From Nitrospirota bacterium (GTDB lineage: Bacteria; Nitrospirota; Thermodesulfovibrionia; UBA6902), in contig JAJRVB010000046.1 in NCBI GenBank assembly GCA_024277515.1, positions 1 to 5,262 of the forward strand: a stretch of 5,262 nt of DNA, written 5' to 3'. How positions within the stretch are numbered: position 1 is the first letter of the stretch; each line of letters starts with the position of its first letter. The notes beneath the pieces were generated by a model, which saw nothing but the letters and a program-made list of their open reading frames with translations, was not told the origin of the DNA and did no database searches. A program made the position numbers and the translations under genes. Shown piece by piece: positions 1 through 5,262 of this stretch.

Positions 1-664
1 CATCCATTGTCCGGTGAAAATCGAGATGGTCCTGCGTAAAATTCGTGAACGCCGCGACACTGAAAGAGCATCCCTTCAATCTCCCGAGAGCAACGGCATG
101 AGAGGAAACTTCCAGGACACCGTATTTCATACCGTGTTCCACCATTTCGCCCAGATAACGCTGCAGGTCTGAAGATTCCGGAGTTGTATGCGATGCATGT
201 ACTGTTCTGCCTCCCGTCATATATGAAATCGTTCCCAGCAAGCCGGCATGTTCACCTCCGGCATCAAGAATATGTTTGGTAATAAAAGCTGTCGTTGTCT
301 TCCCGTTTGTCCCTGTGATGCCGATCAAAGACAGACGGCCGGAAGGATGTCCGTAAAAAGCAGCTGAAATGAGGGCTAACGCTTCTCTGGTGTCAGAAAC
401 GCAGACAAGTCCGGGTCCCTTTTCAGGACCGGACCGGCTTGGTTCCGATATTTCCAACGGATGCTCTGCTACTATCACAGCAGCCCCCCTGTTTACTGCA
501 TCCCTGATAAAGTCACGGCCGTCAACGGTAAACCCCCTGACCGCCACGAACACAAAATCTTTTTTGACTAATCTCGAATCATACGCAATACCTTTTATCT
601 CTACATCAAGAGGGCCTCTCGTCCACTCCGTACGCAGACCTTCTAAAAGCTTTCTGATGGTCAT
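1..664 (-). CDS. murE: UDP-N-acetylmuramoyl-tripeptide synthetase MurE (5' part, truncated by window edge)
   Basis: MurE is the cytoplasmic ATP-dependent ligase that adds the third amino acid (usually meso-diaminopimelate or lysine) to UDP-MurNAc-L-Ala-D-Glu. I translated 221 codons from the ATG at 664; the family is usually near 490 residues, so the C-terminal half lies beyond base 1. Residues 1-105 fit the N-terminal UDP-substrate domain, including the YDSR motif at 28-31. The Mur ligase central domain then begins, with the ATP-binding P-loop GTNGKTT at 118-124 (Lys122). Substrate and metal motifs follow: TTPES at 160-164, EVSSHA at 185-190, and FTNFTQDHLDFH at 206-217. The region that decides DAP or lysine specificity is outside the window, so the substrate cannot be called. 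The start follows the ftsI stop by 20 bp and has a GGGG stretch 4 bases upstream as a modest ribosome site. It is the last visible gene of the operon. Confidence 0.96.
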   Translation of the reverse strand, partial: MTIRKLLEGLRTEWTRGPLDVEIKGIAYDSRLVKKDFVFVAVRGFTVDGRDFIRDAVNRGAAVIVAEHPLEISEPSRSGPEKGPGLVCVSDTREALALISAAFYGHPSGRLSLIGITGTNGKTTTAFITKHILDAGGEHAGLLGTISYMTGGRTVHASHTTPESSDLQRYLGEMVEHGMKYGVLEVSSHAVALGRLKGCSFSVAAFTNFTQDHLDFHRTMD

Positions 665-684
665 TAACCCCGTTAAAAAATCCC

Positions 685-2481
685 CTAACGAAACCTGTTG
701 ACGAGGACAATACGGTTCTCGTCCCGTTCCATAGGAACATCAAGATACGCAAACGTCTGTTCAATTATTTTTTTAAACACAGGGGCGGCAACAACCCCTC
801 CGTATGAAACTCCCCGGGGTTCATATATCACAACAATAAGGGCTATCTTCGGATGGTCCGCCGGCACAAAACCGACAAAGGAACCGACAAACCTGTCGCG
901 TGAATAGCGTTTGGTCTTTTGATCGTAGATCTGCGCGGTCCCTGTTTTCCCTGCCACGAGGTTCCCGTCAATGTACGCCCGTGTGGCAGTACCCCCTTCC
1001 TCAACCACGGTCTTCAGTATGTCCGTTACTTTTTTGGCAGTACGACTGGAAATGACCCTGCCGGACAACTCAGGGGACACCCTTTTGACAATACTTCCTG
1101 AAGAAGAAATAATATCGGACACAATATACGGCTTCATCAGCGCTCCACCGTTGGCAATCGCCGCATATGCCCGCAGGAGCTGCAGGGGAGTCACGCCTAT
1201 TTCCTGACCTATTGATAATGCGGCCAGAGATGTGCCGGACCAGTTTTCCGGTTTTCTGAGAATACCCTTCACCTCCCCGGGATAATCAATACCTGTCTTC
1301 CGGCCAAAGCCGAACTTTTTTATGTAACGGTAATAATTTTCCCCTCCGAGCCTCATCCCCACATATACAGCGCCCACATTGGAAGAGCGCTGAATCACTT
1401 CCTGAAACGTAAGGATTTTGTTTTTGTGGGTATCCCGGATACGTTTCCCTCCGACTACAATGAATCCGTCCGATACATCAAATTCGTCATTCAGATCAAC
1501 AACTCCTTCTTCAAGGGCCGCAGCTGCGAGGATTGTCTTTAAGGTCGACCCAGGTTCATACAGGTCCGTAATCGCCCTGTTGCGTCTCATATAGTCACGG
1601 AATTTGCCGGCAGTATTGGGGTCATAGGTGGGCCTGTTGGCCATGGCAAGTATTTCCCCGGTCATCGGGTCCATCATTATTGCAACTGCCGCCTTCGCCT
1701 TCGATTCGTCCATCGCATTATCGAGCTCCTTCTCGACAATGTACTGGATCCCCTCATCAATCGTAAGCACAAGGTTGTTGCCGGAAAAACCTTCTTTGAT
1801 ATTACTTGAAAGCCTGTTCCCCCGGGCATCCGTTCCTACGGAAACATATCTCGCCTTACCCTTCAGGTATGTATTGTATTTAAGTTCAAGCCCGGAGATT
1901 CCCTTGTTGTCAATGTTTGTAAAACCCAGTATGTGAGATGCTGTCCGGCCTTTTGGATAGAAACGTTTTGACTCCGGTATAAATCCGACCGAATCATATC
2001 CCATCTTGTCCAGCAGCTTGCGGATCTCCCGTACTGTCTCCAGGTCCATTTTCCTGTCAATCCATATGAAGTCTTTATTCTTCTTTTTCAGCAGGTCCAT
2101 ATTGAACTTCTTTGATGAGATCTTTGTCAGGCGGGCAAGTTTTTTTGTTAATGTCCGGGTATCCTCAATCTTTGAAGGGACCGCGTAGAGGGAATCCGAT
2201 TCTATGTTAGCGGCCATTTGTCTCATCTTCCTGTCCCATATGATCCCGCGCTGCGGCGCTATTGTTTTTTCGCGGATATACTGCTGTGAAGCCCTGTCCG
2301 TCAGCTTGTCGTGATCAAGAATCATCAGGTCGATCAAACGCCACCCGATGACGGCAAAACAGAAAAGGATGACGGTGACGAGCACCAGCGCCCTCTTCCT
2401 GCTCTTTTGAAGCGGAATCCTCACAGGATCTTCATCCCAGAGTTTTCTCATTTCAACCCTTTCAATCTTTCTTCTTCTCAT
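685..2481 (-). CDS. ftsI: Septal peptidoglycan transpeptidase FtsI / PBP3-type class B penicillin-binding protein
   Basis: This is a 598-residue class B penicillin-binding protein that crosslinks peptidoglycan at the division septum. A basic cytoplasmic tail (1-30) precedes one membrane segment at about 31-54. The pedestal or dimerisation region follows with RGIIWDR at 78-84, and then the transpeptidase domain. The active-site motifs are all present: STLK at 312-315 (nucleophile Ser312, Lys315), SSN at 366-368, and KTG at 512-514. No PASTA repeats follow; the protein ends about 85 residues after KTG. Length and motif spacing fit the FtsI family. The sporulation paralogue SpoVD shares this fold, but the gene's place between an ftsL-like gene and murE supports FtsI. 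The ATG at 2481 has GGGAG (2491-2495) 9 bases upstream. A second ATG at 2451 (Met11) is possible but has no better ribosome site. The gene lies 26 bp after ftsL and 20 bp before murE, within one operon. Confidence 0.96.
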   Translation of the reverse strand: MRRRKIERVEMRKLWDEDPVRIPLQKSRKRALVLVTVILFCFAVIGWRLIDLMILDHDKLTDRASQQYIREKTIAPQRGIIWDRKMRQMAANIESDSLYAVPSKIEDTRTLTKKLARLTKISSKKFNMDLLKKKNKDFIWIDRKMDLETVREIRKLLDKMGYDSVGFIPESKRFYPKGRTASHILGFTNIDNKGISGLELKYNTYLKGKARYVSVGTDARGNRLSSNIKEGFSGNNLVLTIDEGIQYIVEKELDNAMDESKAKAAVAIMMDPMTGEILAMANRPTYDPNTAGKFRDYMRRNRAITDLYEPGSTLKTILAAAALEEGVVDLNDEFDVSDGFIVVGGKRIRDTHKNKILTFQEVIQRSSNVGAVYVGMRLGGENYYRYIKKFGFGRKTGIDYPGEVKGILRKPENWSGTSLAALSIGQEIGVTPLQLLRAYAAIANGGALMKPYIVSDIISSSGSIVKRVSPELSGRVISSRTAKKVTDILKTVVEEGGTATRAYIDGNLVAGKTGTAQIYDQKTKRYSRDRFVGSFVGFVPADHPKIALIVVIYEPRGVSYGGVVAAPVFKKIIEQTFAYLDVPMERDENRIVLVNRFR

Positions 2482-2490
2482 ATTTTTACA

Positions 2491-2495
2491 CTCCC
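2491..2495 (-). promoter_or_regulatory. Ribosome binding site of ftsI
   Basis: GGGAG on the minus strand, 9 bases before the ATG at 2481. It lies in the 26-bp gap after the ftsL stop and supports the longer ftsI start over Met11. Confidence 0.7.
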
Positions 2496-2507
2496 GCTGA
2501 ATGCCAC

Positions 2508-2840
2508 CTATCTCATGGATGCCCTGCGGGGACCTGCAACCACAGCCCTGGTAACATATATAATGTTGCCCCTCTCAGCCATACTCATACCAAGCCTTCT
2601 AAAGGCAACTTTCTCCACATTCCCGGCAGATAAAAAACTGGCCTGCTGCGCAACGATCATTTTTCTCTCGCTCAGAAGGTCAGTCCTCAGGTTTTCGAGG
2701 GCGCCGATCTCATATTCCAGGGTGATTACGGATGACCTCATCCAGACAAACGCAAAAATGCAAATGCCGATATACAGAAAAAAAACGGCATTAAGAAGTA
2801 TCCCGCTTCTGTTACCATGTTGTGCCCTTCTGGCATTCAT
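2508..2840 (-). CDS. ftsL: FtsL-like cell division protein
   Basis: This is a 110-residue bitopic membrane protein. A short basic N-terminus (Arg4, Arg5, Arg11) would stay in the cytoplasm, and one hydrophobic segment at about 14-34 crosses the membrane. A periplasmic coiled-coil stretch follows, with Leu41, Leu48, Leu55 and Ile62 spaced seven apart. The C-terminal part carries VAFRRLGM at 78-85 and NIIYV at 92-96, matching the pattern with which FtsL-family proteins end (a helix with LGM, then a short strand). FtsL pairs with FtsB, recruits and activates FtsW and FtsI, and has no enzymatic activity. The family diverges fast in sequence, so the call rests on topology, size, the LGM region and position between rsmH and ftsI. 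The start overlaps the rsmH stop (ATGA, 2837-2840), implying coupled translation. GGGGAG lies about 5 bases upstream, inside rsmH. Confidence 0.88.
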   Translation of the reverse strand: MNARRAQHGNRSGILLNAVFFLYIGICIFAFVWMRSSVITLEYEIGALENLRTDLLSERKMIVAQQASFLSAGNVEKVAFRRLGMSMAERGNIIYVTRAVVAGPRRASMR

Positions 2841-3712
2841 ATTTTCTCCCCTACTCTCAGTTTTGCACTTCTTGACGAAGGATTCAGCCGCTGCTCCTGT
2901 CTGTCTGGAACCAGCGGTTTCTTTGTGATAATGTGAAAGAGACCCTCCTTTGCAAGCCTTCTGAAGGCATTCTTGACTATCCGGTCTTCGAGTGAGTGAT
3001 ATGACAGGACACAGAACCTGCCCCCTGCTTCAAGCAATCCTGCCCCTGCTTCAAGCGCGAAGGACAGTTCTTCAAGCTCCCTGTTTACCTCAATCCTGAG
3101 CGCCTGAAATGTCCTGGTTGCAGGGTGAATCTTTCCGCGTCTCCTTACCGTTTTTTCGACAATCCCGGCCAGATCACTGCAGGACCTTATCCTCTGCCTC
3201 CGCCTTGAGCTGACAATCGCTTTTGCAATCCTCCGGCTGTATCTCTCTTCTCCGTATTTCCATATAATGTCCGCAAGGTCCTTTTCTCGATATCGATTGA
3301 CGACCGCCTCTGCCGTGAGACTCTGCTGTCTGTCCATCCTCATATCGAGCGGTTCATCCCTCAGAAAGCTGAACCCCCTGCCCTCGGCTTTCAGGTGCAG
3401 TGCAGATACCCCTGCGTCAAGGAGGATCCCGTTTACCCTGTCATAACCAAGGGCTTCGGCAGCGGTTTTCATCTGCGTAAAGCTGTCGTGAACAAGGTGC
3501 ACATTCGGGTAATCCCTCAGACGCCCGCCGGCAATTTCAATCGCCTTTTCATCCCTGTCCATCCCGATCAGGGTGCAGCCGTGCACACGATCCAGAATTG
3601 CCTCCGCATGACCTCCCAGCCCCAGTGTTGCATCTACGTAAATACCAGATTGCTTCAAGTTTAAATTCTCCAGTACGTCCTTTATCATTACCGGGACGTG
3701 TATGATGTTCAT
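2837..3712 (-). CDS. rsmH: 16S rRNA (cytosine1402-N4)-methyltransferase RsmH (MraW)
   Basis: RsmH uses S-adenosylmethionine to methylate N4 of C1402 in 16S rRNA, near the ribosomal P site. The 291 residues cover the family end to end, slightly shorter than many members. HVPVM at 5-9 is the usual N-terminal signature. The methyltransferase core begins with VDATLGLGGHAEAIL at 26-40 and GMDRDEKAI at 50-58. LLDAGVSALHL at 97-107 replaces the commoner DLGVSS form: Asp99 is kept, Ala100 stands where Leu is usual, and Ala104 where Ser is usual. GFSF and PLDMRMD follow at 113-127. The insert domain spans roughly 130-190, then HPATRTFQALRIEVN at 196-210 and the signature LSYHSLEDRIVK at 236-247. The C-terminus (NPSSRSAKLRVGEKI) matches the family's usual end. 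The ATG at 3712 directly follows the mraZ stop codon in the same frame, and the 3' end overlaps ftsL by 4 bp. Confidence 0.97.
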   Translation of the reverse strand: MNIIHVPVMIKDVLENLNLKQSGIYVDATLGLGGHAEAILDRVHGCTLIGMDRDEKAIEIAGGRLRDYPNVHLVHDSFTQMKTAAEALGYDRVNGILLDAGVSALHLKAEGRGFSFLRDEPLDMRMDRQQSLTAEAVVNRYREKDLADIIWKYGEERYSRRIAKAIVSSRRRQRIRSCSDLAGIVEKTVRRRGKIHPATRTFQALRIEVNRELEELSFALEAGAGLLEAGGRFCVLSYHSLEDRIVKNAFRRLAKEGLFHIITKKPLVPDRQEQRLNPSSRSAKLRVGEKI

Positions 3713-4165
3713 CTACAATCCAAGGCTCGTAAATTCCTCCTTGTACGCCTGCTGGTCAATTTTCTGCGGGTCTGCTACTTCGTCCAGTTCATTTTTGTCC
3801 CAGATCTCAATCCTGTTCCCGAGGCCCAGTATGACGGCCTCGCTGTTCAGCCCCGCGTCCGTCCTGAGCGCCGGCGCTATGAGGACCCTGCCCTGCCTGT
3901 CTATTTCACATTCATTGGCAGAACCTATGACCCTGCGCATAAAATACTTGACAGCATCATTGGTCTGCGGCAGCCCGTTCACCTTCTCAATAAGGCCCTG
4001 CCATTCATTGACCGGATAGGCGCAAAGACACTTGTCAAGCACTTCATTTGTTATAATTAACTTTGAGGAATGACTGGATGAAAGGATTTCACGGAATGGC
4101 GCAGGGACTATCAATCTTCCCTTCGCATCCAGCGATTTATAGTGCTTTCCAGAAAAACCTGACAC
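3713..4165 (-). CDS. mraZ: Transcriptional regulator MraZ, first gene of the dcw operon
   Basis: MraZ is a ring-forming DNA-binding protein of the AbrB/SpoVT type that represses its own dcw operon in the species studied. From the GTG at 4165 it has 150 residues, the normal family size. Two copies of the family's swapped-hairpin motif are visible: DAKGRLIVPAPFRE at 13-26 and DRQGRVLIAPALR at 89-101, with GLGNRIEIWD at 114-123. I chose GTG 4165 over the longer GTG 4186. Family members typically begin one or a few residues before F-x-G, here FSG at residues 4-6. GGAGG at 4170-4174 lies just upstream of 4165. The extra seven codons from 4186 overlap the operator repeats and have no ribosome site. 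The stop codon TAG (3713-3715) touches the rsmH ATG. MraZ probably binds the GTGG boxes in its own leader. Confidence 0.93.
   Translation of the reverse strand: MSGFSGKHYKSLDAKGRLIVPAPFREILSSSHSSKLIITNEVLDKCLCAYPVNEWQGLIEKVNGLPQTNDAVKYFMRRVIGSANECEIDRQGRVLIAPALRTDAGLNSEAVILGLGNRIEIWDKNELDEVADPQKIDQQAYKEEFTSLGL
3736..3742 (-). promoter_or_regulatory. Shine-Dalgarno-like AAGGAGG inside the mraZ 3' end
   Basis: AAGGAGG on the minus strand lies 23 bases before the rsmH ATG, where it also encodes a Lys-Glu-Glu stretch near the MraZ C-terminus. That is too far for an ordinary ribosome site, and the sequence next to the rsmH ATG has no good alternative. It may help hold or reload ribosomes at the mraZ stop / rsmH start junction, or it may be chance from coding. 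Confidence 0.3.
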
Positions 4166-4177
4166 CTTTCCTCCACC
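4166..4177 (-). promoter_or_regulatory. Ribosome binding site of mraZ, merged with MraZ box 3
   Basis: The minus strand carries a purine-rich stretch with GGTGGAGG (4170-4177) ending 4 bases before the GTG at 4165. The GGAGG core is at 4170-4174. The site decides the start in favour of 4165 and shares bases with the third GTGG operator box (4173-4176). Confidence 0.75.
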
Positions 4178-4198
4178 TTTTACCACTTTTTACCACAA
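4169..4198 (-). promoter_or_regulatory. MraZ operator: three GTGG direct repeats at 10-bp period
   Basis: On the minus strand the units TTGTGGTAAA (4198-4189), AAGTGGTAAA (4188-4179) and AGGTGGAGGA (4178-4169) follow head to tail. They place GTGG at 4196-4193, 4186-4183 and 4176-4173, exactly 10 bp apart. A shifted copy (AAGGTGTCAG, 4168-4159) continues into the gene. Known MraZ operators have the same layout: three or more G-rich boxes at 10-bp spacing upstream of mraZ (TGGGN with 5-nt spacers in E. coli, AAAGTG-type boxes in mollicutes). The boxes lie downstream of the predicted promoter, so bound MraZ would block transcription start or early elongation. Binding is inferred, not shown. Confidence 0.82.
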
Positions 4199-4207
4199 GT
4201 ACACATG

Positions 4208-4236
4208 AGTATATTAATGTTGCTAATAGTTGTCAA
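4208..4236 (-). promoter_or_regulatory. Sigma-70-type promoter of the mraZ (dcw) operon
   Basis: On the minus strand a perfect -35 hexamer TTGACA (4236-4231) and a -10 hexamer TATACT (4213-4208, one mismatch to TATAAT) are separated by 17 bp. Transcription should start around 4200-4202, giving a leader of about 35 nt that contains the GTGG boxes. No other promoter of similar quality was seen for the minus-strand genes. Confidence 0.85.
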
Positions 4237-4257
4237 GAAAAAAATTATATTTTTTTA
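4237..4257 (-). promoter_or_regulatory. UP-element-like A/T tract upstream of the mraZ promoter
   Basis: Seven A (4256-4250 read on the minus strand), a short T/A linker and seven T (4244-4238) sit directly upstream of the -35 hexamer. Position and composition fit an UP element contacted by the RNA polymerase alpha subunits. The stretch is also a near-perfect A/T palindrome and would be intrinsically curved. Confidence 0.5.
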
Positions 4258-4270
4258 CACGCACTATATT

Positions 4271-4297
4271 TTGTGGTGCGAGAATTTTACATATACT
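4271..4297 (+). promoter_or_regulatory. Possible weak promoter of xerD
   Basis: The plus strand has a good -10 hexamer TATACT at 4292-4297. The only -35 candidate, TTGTGG at 4271-4276, is poor and spaced 15 bp away. If used, transcription would start near 4304 and leave a leader of about 95 nt. From 4298 to 4399 I see a pyrimidine-rich, unstructured stretch and no other clear signal. This is the best candidate in the spacer, but it is weak. Confidence 0.25.
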
Positions 4298-4399
4298 ATC
4301 TATGGGGTATCTTTCTGTTATCCTTTTCTCATTCTTTTTCCAGGTCAACATATTTGTTCTTGCTTCACAGGCGGGGCATCATGTATCCTGAGATAGATA

Positions 4400-5262
4400 A
4401 TGGACCCGGTAGAGAGATTCTTTAACTATCTGACTGTCGAAAAAGGACTCGCGGCGAATACCCTTGAAGCCTACAGAAGGGACATCCAGAAATTCAGCGC
4501 GTTCCTGAAAGATGATGTCAAAGAGATAACTGACTTCAGCAAGTCAGACATCCTTTCCTGGATAGATCACCTTCGGAATTCCGGAAACCGGACAGCCACT
4601 CTGGCAAGGAACATCGCCTCCCTGCGGGGATTCTGCAAATTCATGCTCATGGAGGGGATCATCAGTGAGGACCCTACGGAAAACCTCTCAACTCCAAAGG
4701 GATGGAAACGTATTCCAAGGATCATTGGCACAGATGAAGTCTCTTTAATGCTGAAGAAACCGGAAGGCGGCCAACTCTCACTGCGCGACAGGGCAATCCT
4801 TGAGATCCTCTATTCATCCGGACTGAGGGCAAGTGAGGTGATCCATATAAAGACGGCGGATGTAAATTTTGAAGCGGGATTTCTCACGATAACCGGCAAA
4901 GGATCGAAAGAACGGGTCGTCCCTGTACATGAAACCGCCCTGGCAACCATAAAAACATATATGGAAGAAGCAAGGCCACAGCTGCTGAAAAAACGAAGCA
5001 GTCCGTTTCTGTTCCTTGCAAAAGGCGGCAAACCGATGACGCGCCAGAGGCTTTGGCAGCTGATCAAAAAATACTCTGCCGGGATGCCGGTAAAGGTATC
5101 ACCTCACACACTGCGTCACTGCTTTGCCAGCCACCTGCTGGATGGCGGGGCAGACCTGAGGGCGCTCCAGAAGATGCTCGGCCATACCGATATTTCAACC
5201 ACCCAGATTTATACAAAAGTCACCCCTGAACGGCTGAAAAAAATCCACAGGAAACACCATCC
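4400..5262 (+). CDS. xerD: Tyrosine site-specific recombinase XerD (3' end cut by window edge)
   Basis: XerC and XerD cut and rejoin DNA at dif to resolve chromosome dimers during division. I translated 287 full codons from the ATG at 4400; the ORF is still open at the window edge. Typical members have about 295-300 residues, so only a few are missing. Residues 1-90 form the SAM-like core-binding domain (VERFFNYL, then NTLEAYRRDI). The catalytic domain follows with every active-site residue: Arg143 (SGLRASE), Lys167 (GKGSKER), His236 and Arg239 (HTLRH), His262 (LGH) and nucleophile Tyr271 (QIYTKV). Their spacing equals that of E. coli XerD. I prefer XerD to XerC by general resemblance, such as the SEDPTENL linker, but the split is not firm. 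An in-frame stop (TAG 4394-4396) just upstream fixes the ATG as the first possible one. GAGA at 4390-4393 is a weak ribosome site. The gene diverges from mraZ. Confidence 0.93.
   Translation, partial: MDPVERFFNYLTVEKGLAANTLEAYRRDIQKFSAFLKDDVKEITDFSKSDILSWIDHLRNSGNRTATLARNIASLRGFCKFMLMEGIISEDPTENLSTPKGWKRIPRIIGTDEVSLMLKKPEGGQLSLRDRAILEILYSSGLRASEVIHIKTADVNFEAGFLTITGKGSKERVVPVHETALATIKTYMEEARPQLLKKRSSPFLFLAKGGKPMTRQRLWQLIKKYSAGMPVKVSPHTLRHCFASHLLDGGADLRALQKMLGHTDISTTQIYTKVTPERLKKIHRKHH

Noticed and set aside
2311..2928. 205-codon open frame on the plus strand
   Set aside because: It lies antisense across the start of ftsI, all of ftsL and the end of rsmH, which are well supported. It shows no recognisable domain and has no ribosome site or promoter.
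4238..4256. A7-TTATA-T7 palindrome as a possible terminator
   Set aside because: The stem would be made only of A-T pairs, and it lies just upstream of the -35 hexamer between divergent genes, where a promoter element explains it better.
4259..4280. Inverted repeat CGCAC / GTGCG with an 11-base loop
   Set aside because: The stem is only 5 bp and is not followed by a U run in either direction, so it is not a convincing terminator or riboswitch. It could be a small operator but nothing else supports that.
4063..4425. 120-codon open frame on the plus strand across the mraZ-xerD spacer
   Set aside because: It runs through the mraZ 5' end, operator and promoter and overlaps xerD. Its composition looks like translated A/T-rich spacer with no protein family character.
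4810..5067. 85-codon open frame on the minus strand inside xerD
   Set aside because: It is antisense to the intact catalytic domain of xerD and has no supporting signals.
1..5262. An accessory, mobile or undescribed system
   Set aside because: Every long reading frame with protein-like character belongs to the conserved dcw cluster or to xerD. The recombinase has all XerD signatures at family spacing, with no phage or integron genes, attachment repeats or cargo beside it.

Overview
The window is a conserved piece of bacterial chromosome. It holds the start of a division and cell wall (dcw) cluster, and a tyrosine recombinase gene runs away from it on the other strand. Five genes on the minus strand read, in transcription order from right to left, mraZ, rsmH (mraW), an ftsL-like gene, ftsI (class B penicillin-binding protein) and the first 221 codons of murE, which leaves the window at base 1. 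On the plus strand, xerD starts at 4400 and is cut by the right edge very close to its expected C-terminus. No RNA genes, insertion sequences, CRISPR arrays, phage genes or accessory cargo were seen.

The minus-strand genes form one tightly packed operon. mraZ and rsmH abut with no gap, rsmH and ftsL share an ATGA overlap, ftsL to ftsI is 26 bp, and ftsI to murE is 20 bp. No terminator-like hairpin was seen between them. The spacer of about 234 bp between mraZ and xerD holds a near-consensus sigma-70-type promoter facing mraZ (TTGACA, 17 bp, TATACT). An A/T-tract element resembling an UP element lies upstream of it. Three GTGG boxes spaced exactly 10 bp apart lie downstream, matching the architecture of known MraZ operators. 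The third box runs into the Shine-Dalgarno sequence of mraZ, which supports autoregulation of the operon and a GTG start at 4165, not at 4186.

Functionally, MraZ is the regulator, RsmH methylates 16S rRNA, FtsL and FtsI are septal membrane proteins of the divisome, and MurE makes a peptidoglycan precursor. XerD would resolve chromosome dimers at dif at the time of division, so its divergent position next to the division operon is functionally coherent.

GC content is moderate, by eye about half. The gene order and protein sequences suggest a didermic bacterium outside the Gammaproteobacteria, possibly Nitrospirota or a former deltaproteobacterial lineage. That placement is an impression from sequence style and has not been tested. 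I found no undescribed system; the points worth a second look are regulatory details around mraZ and the mraZ/rsmH junction.
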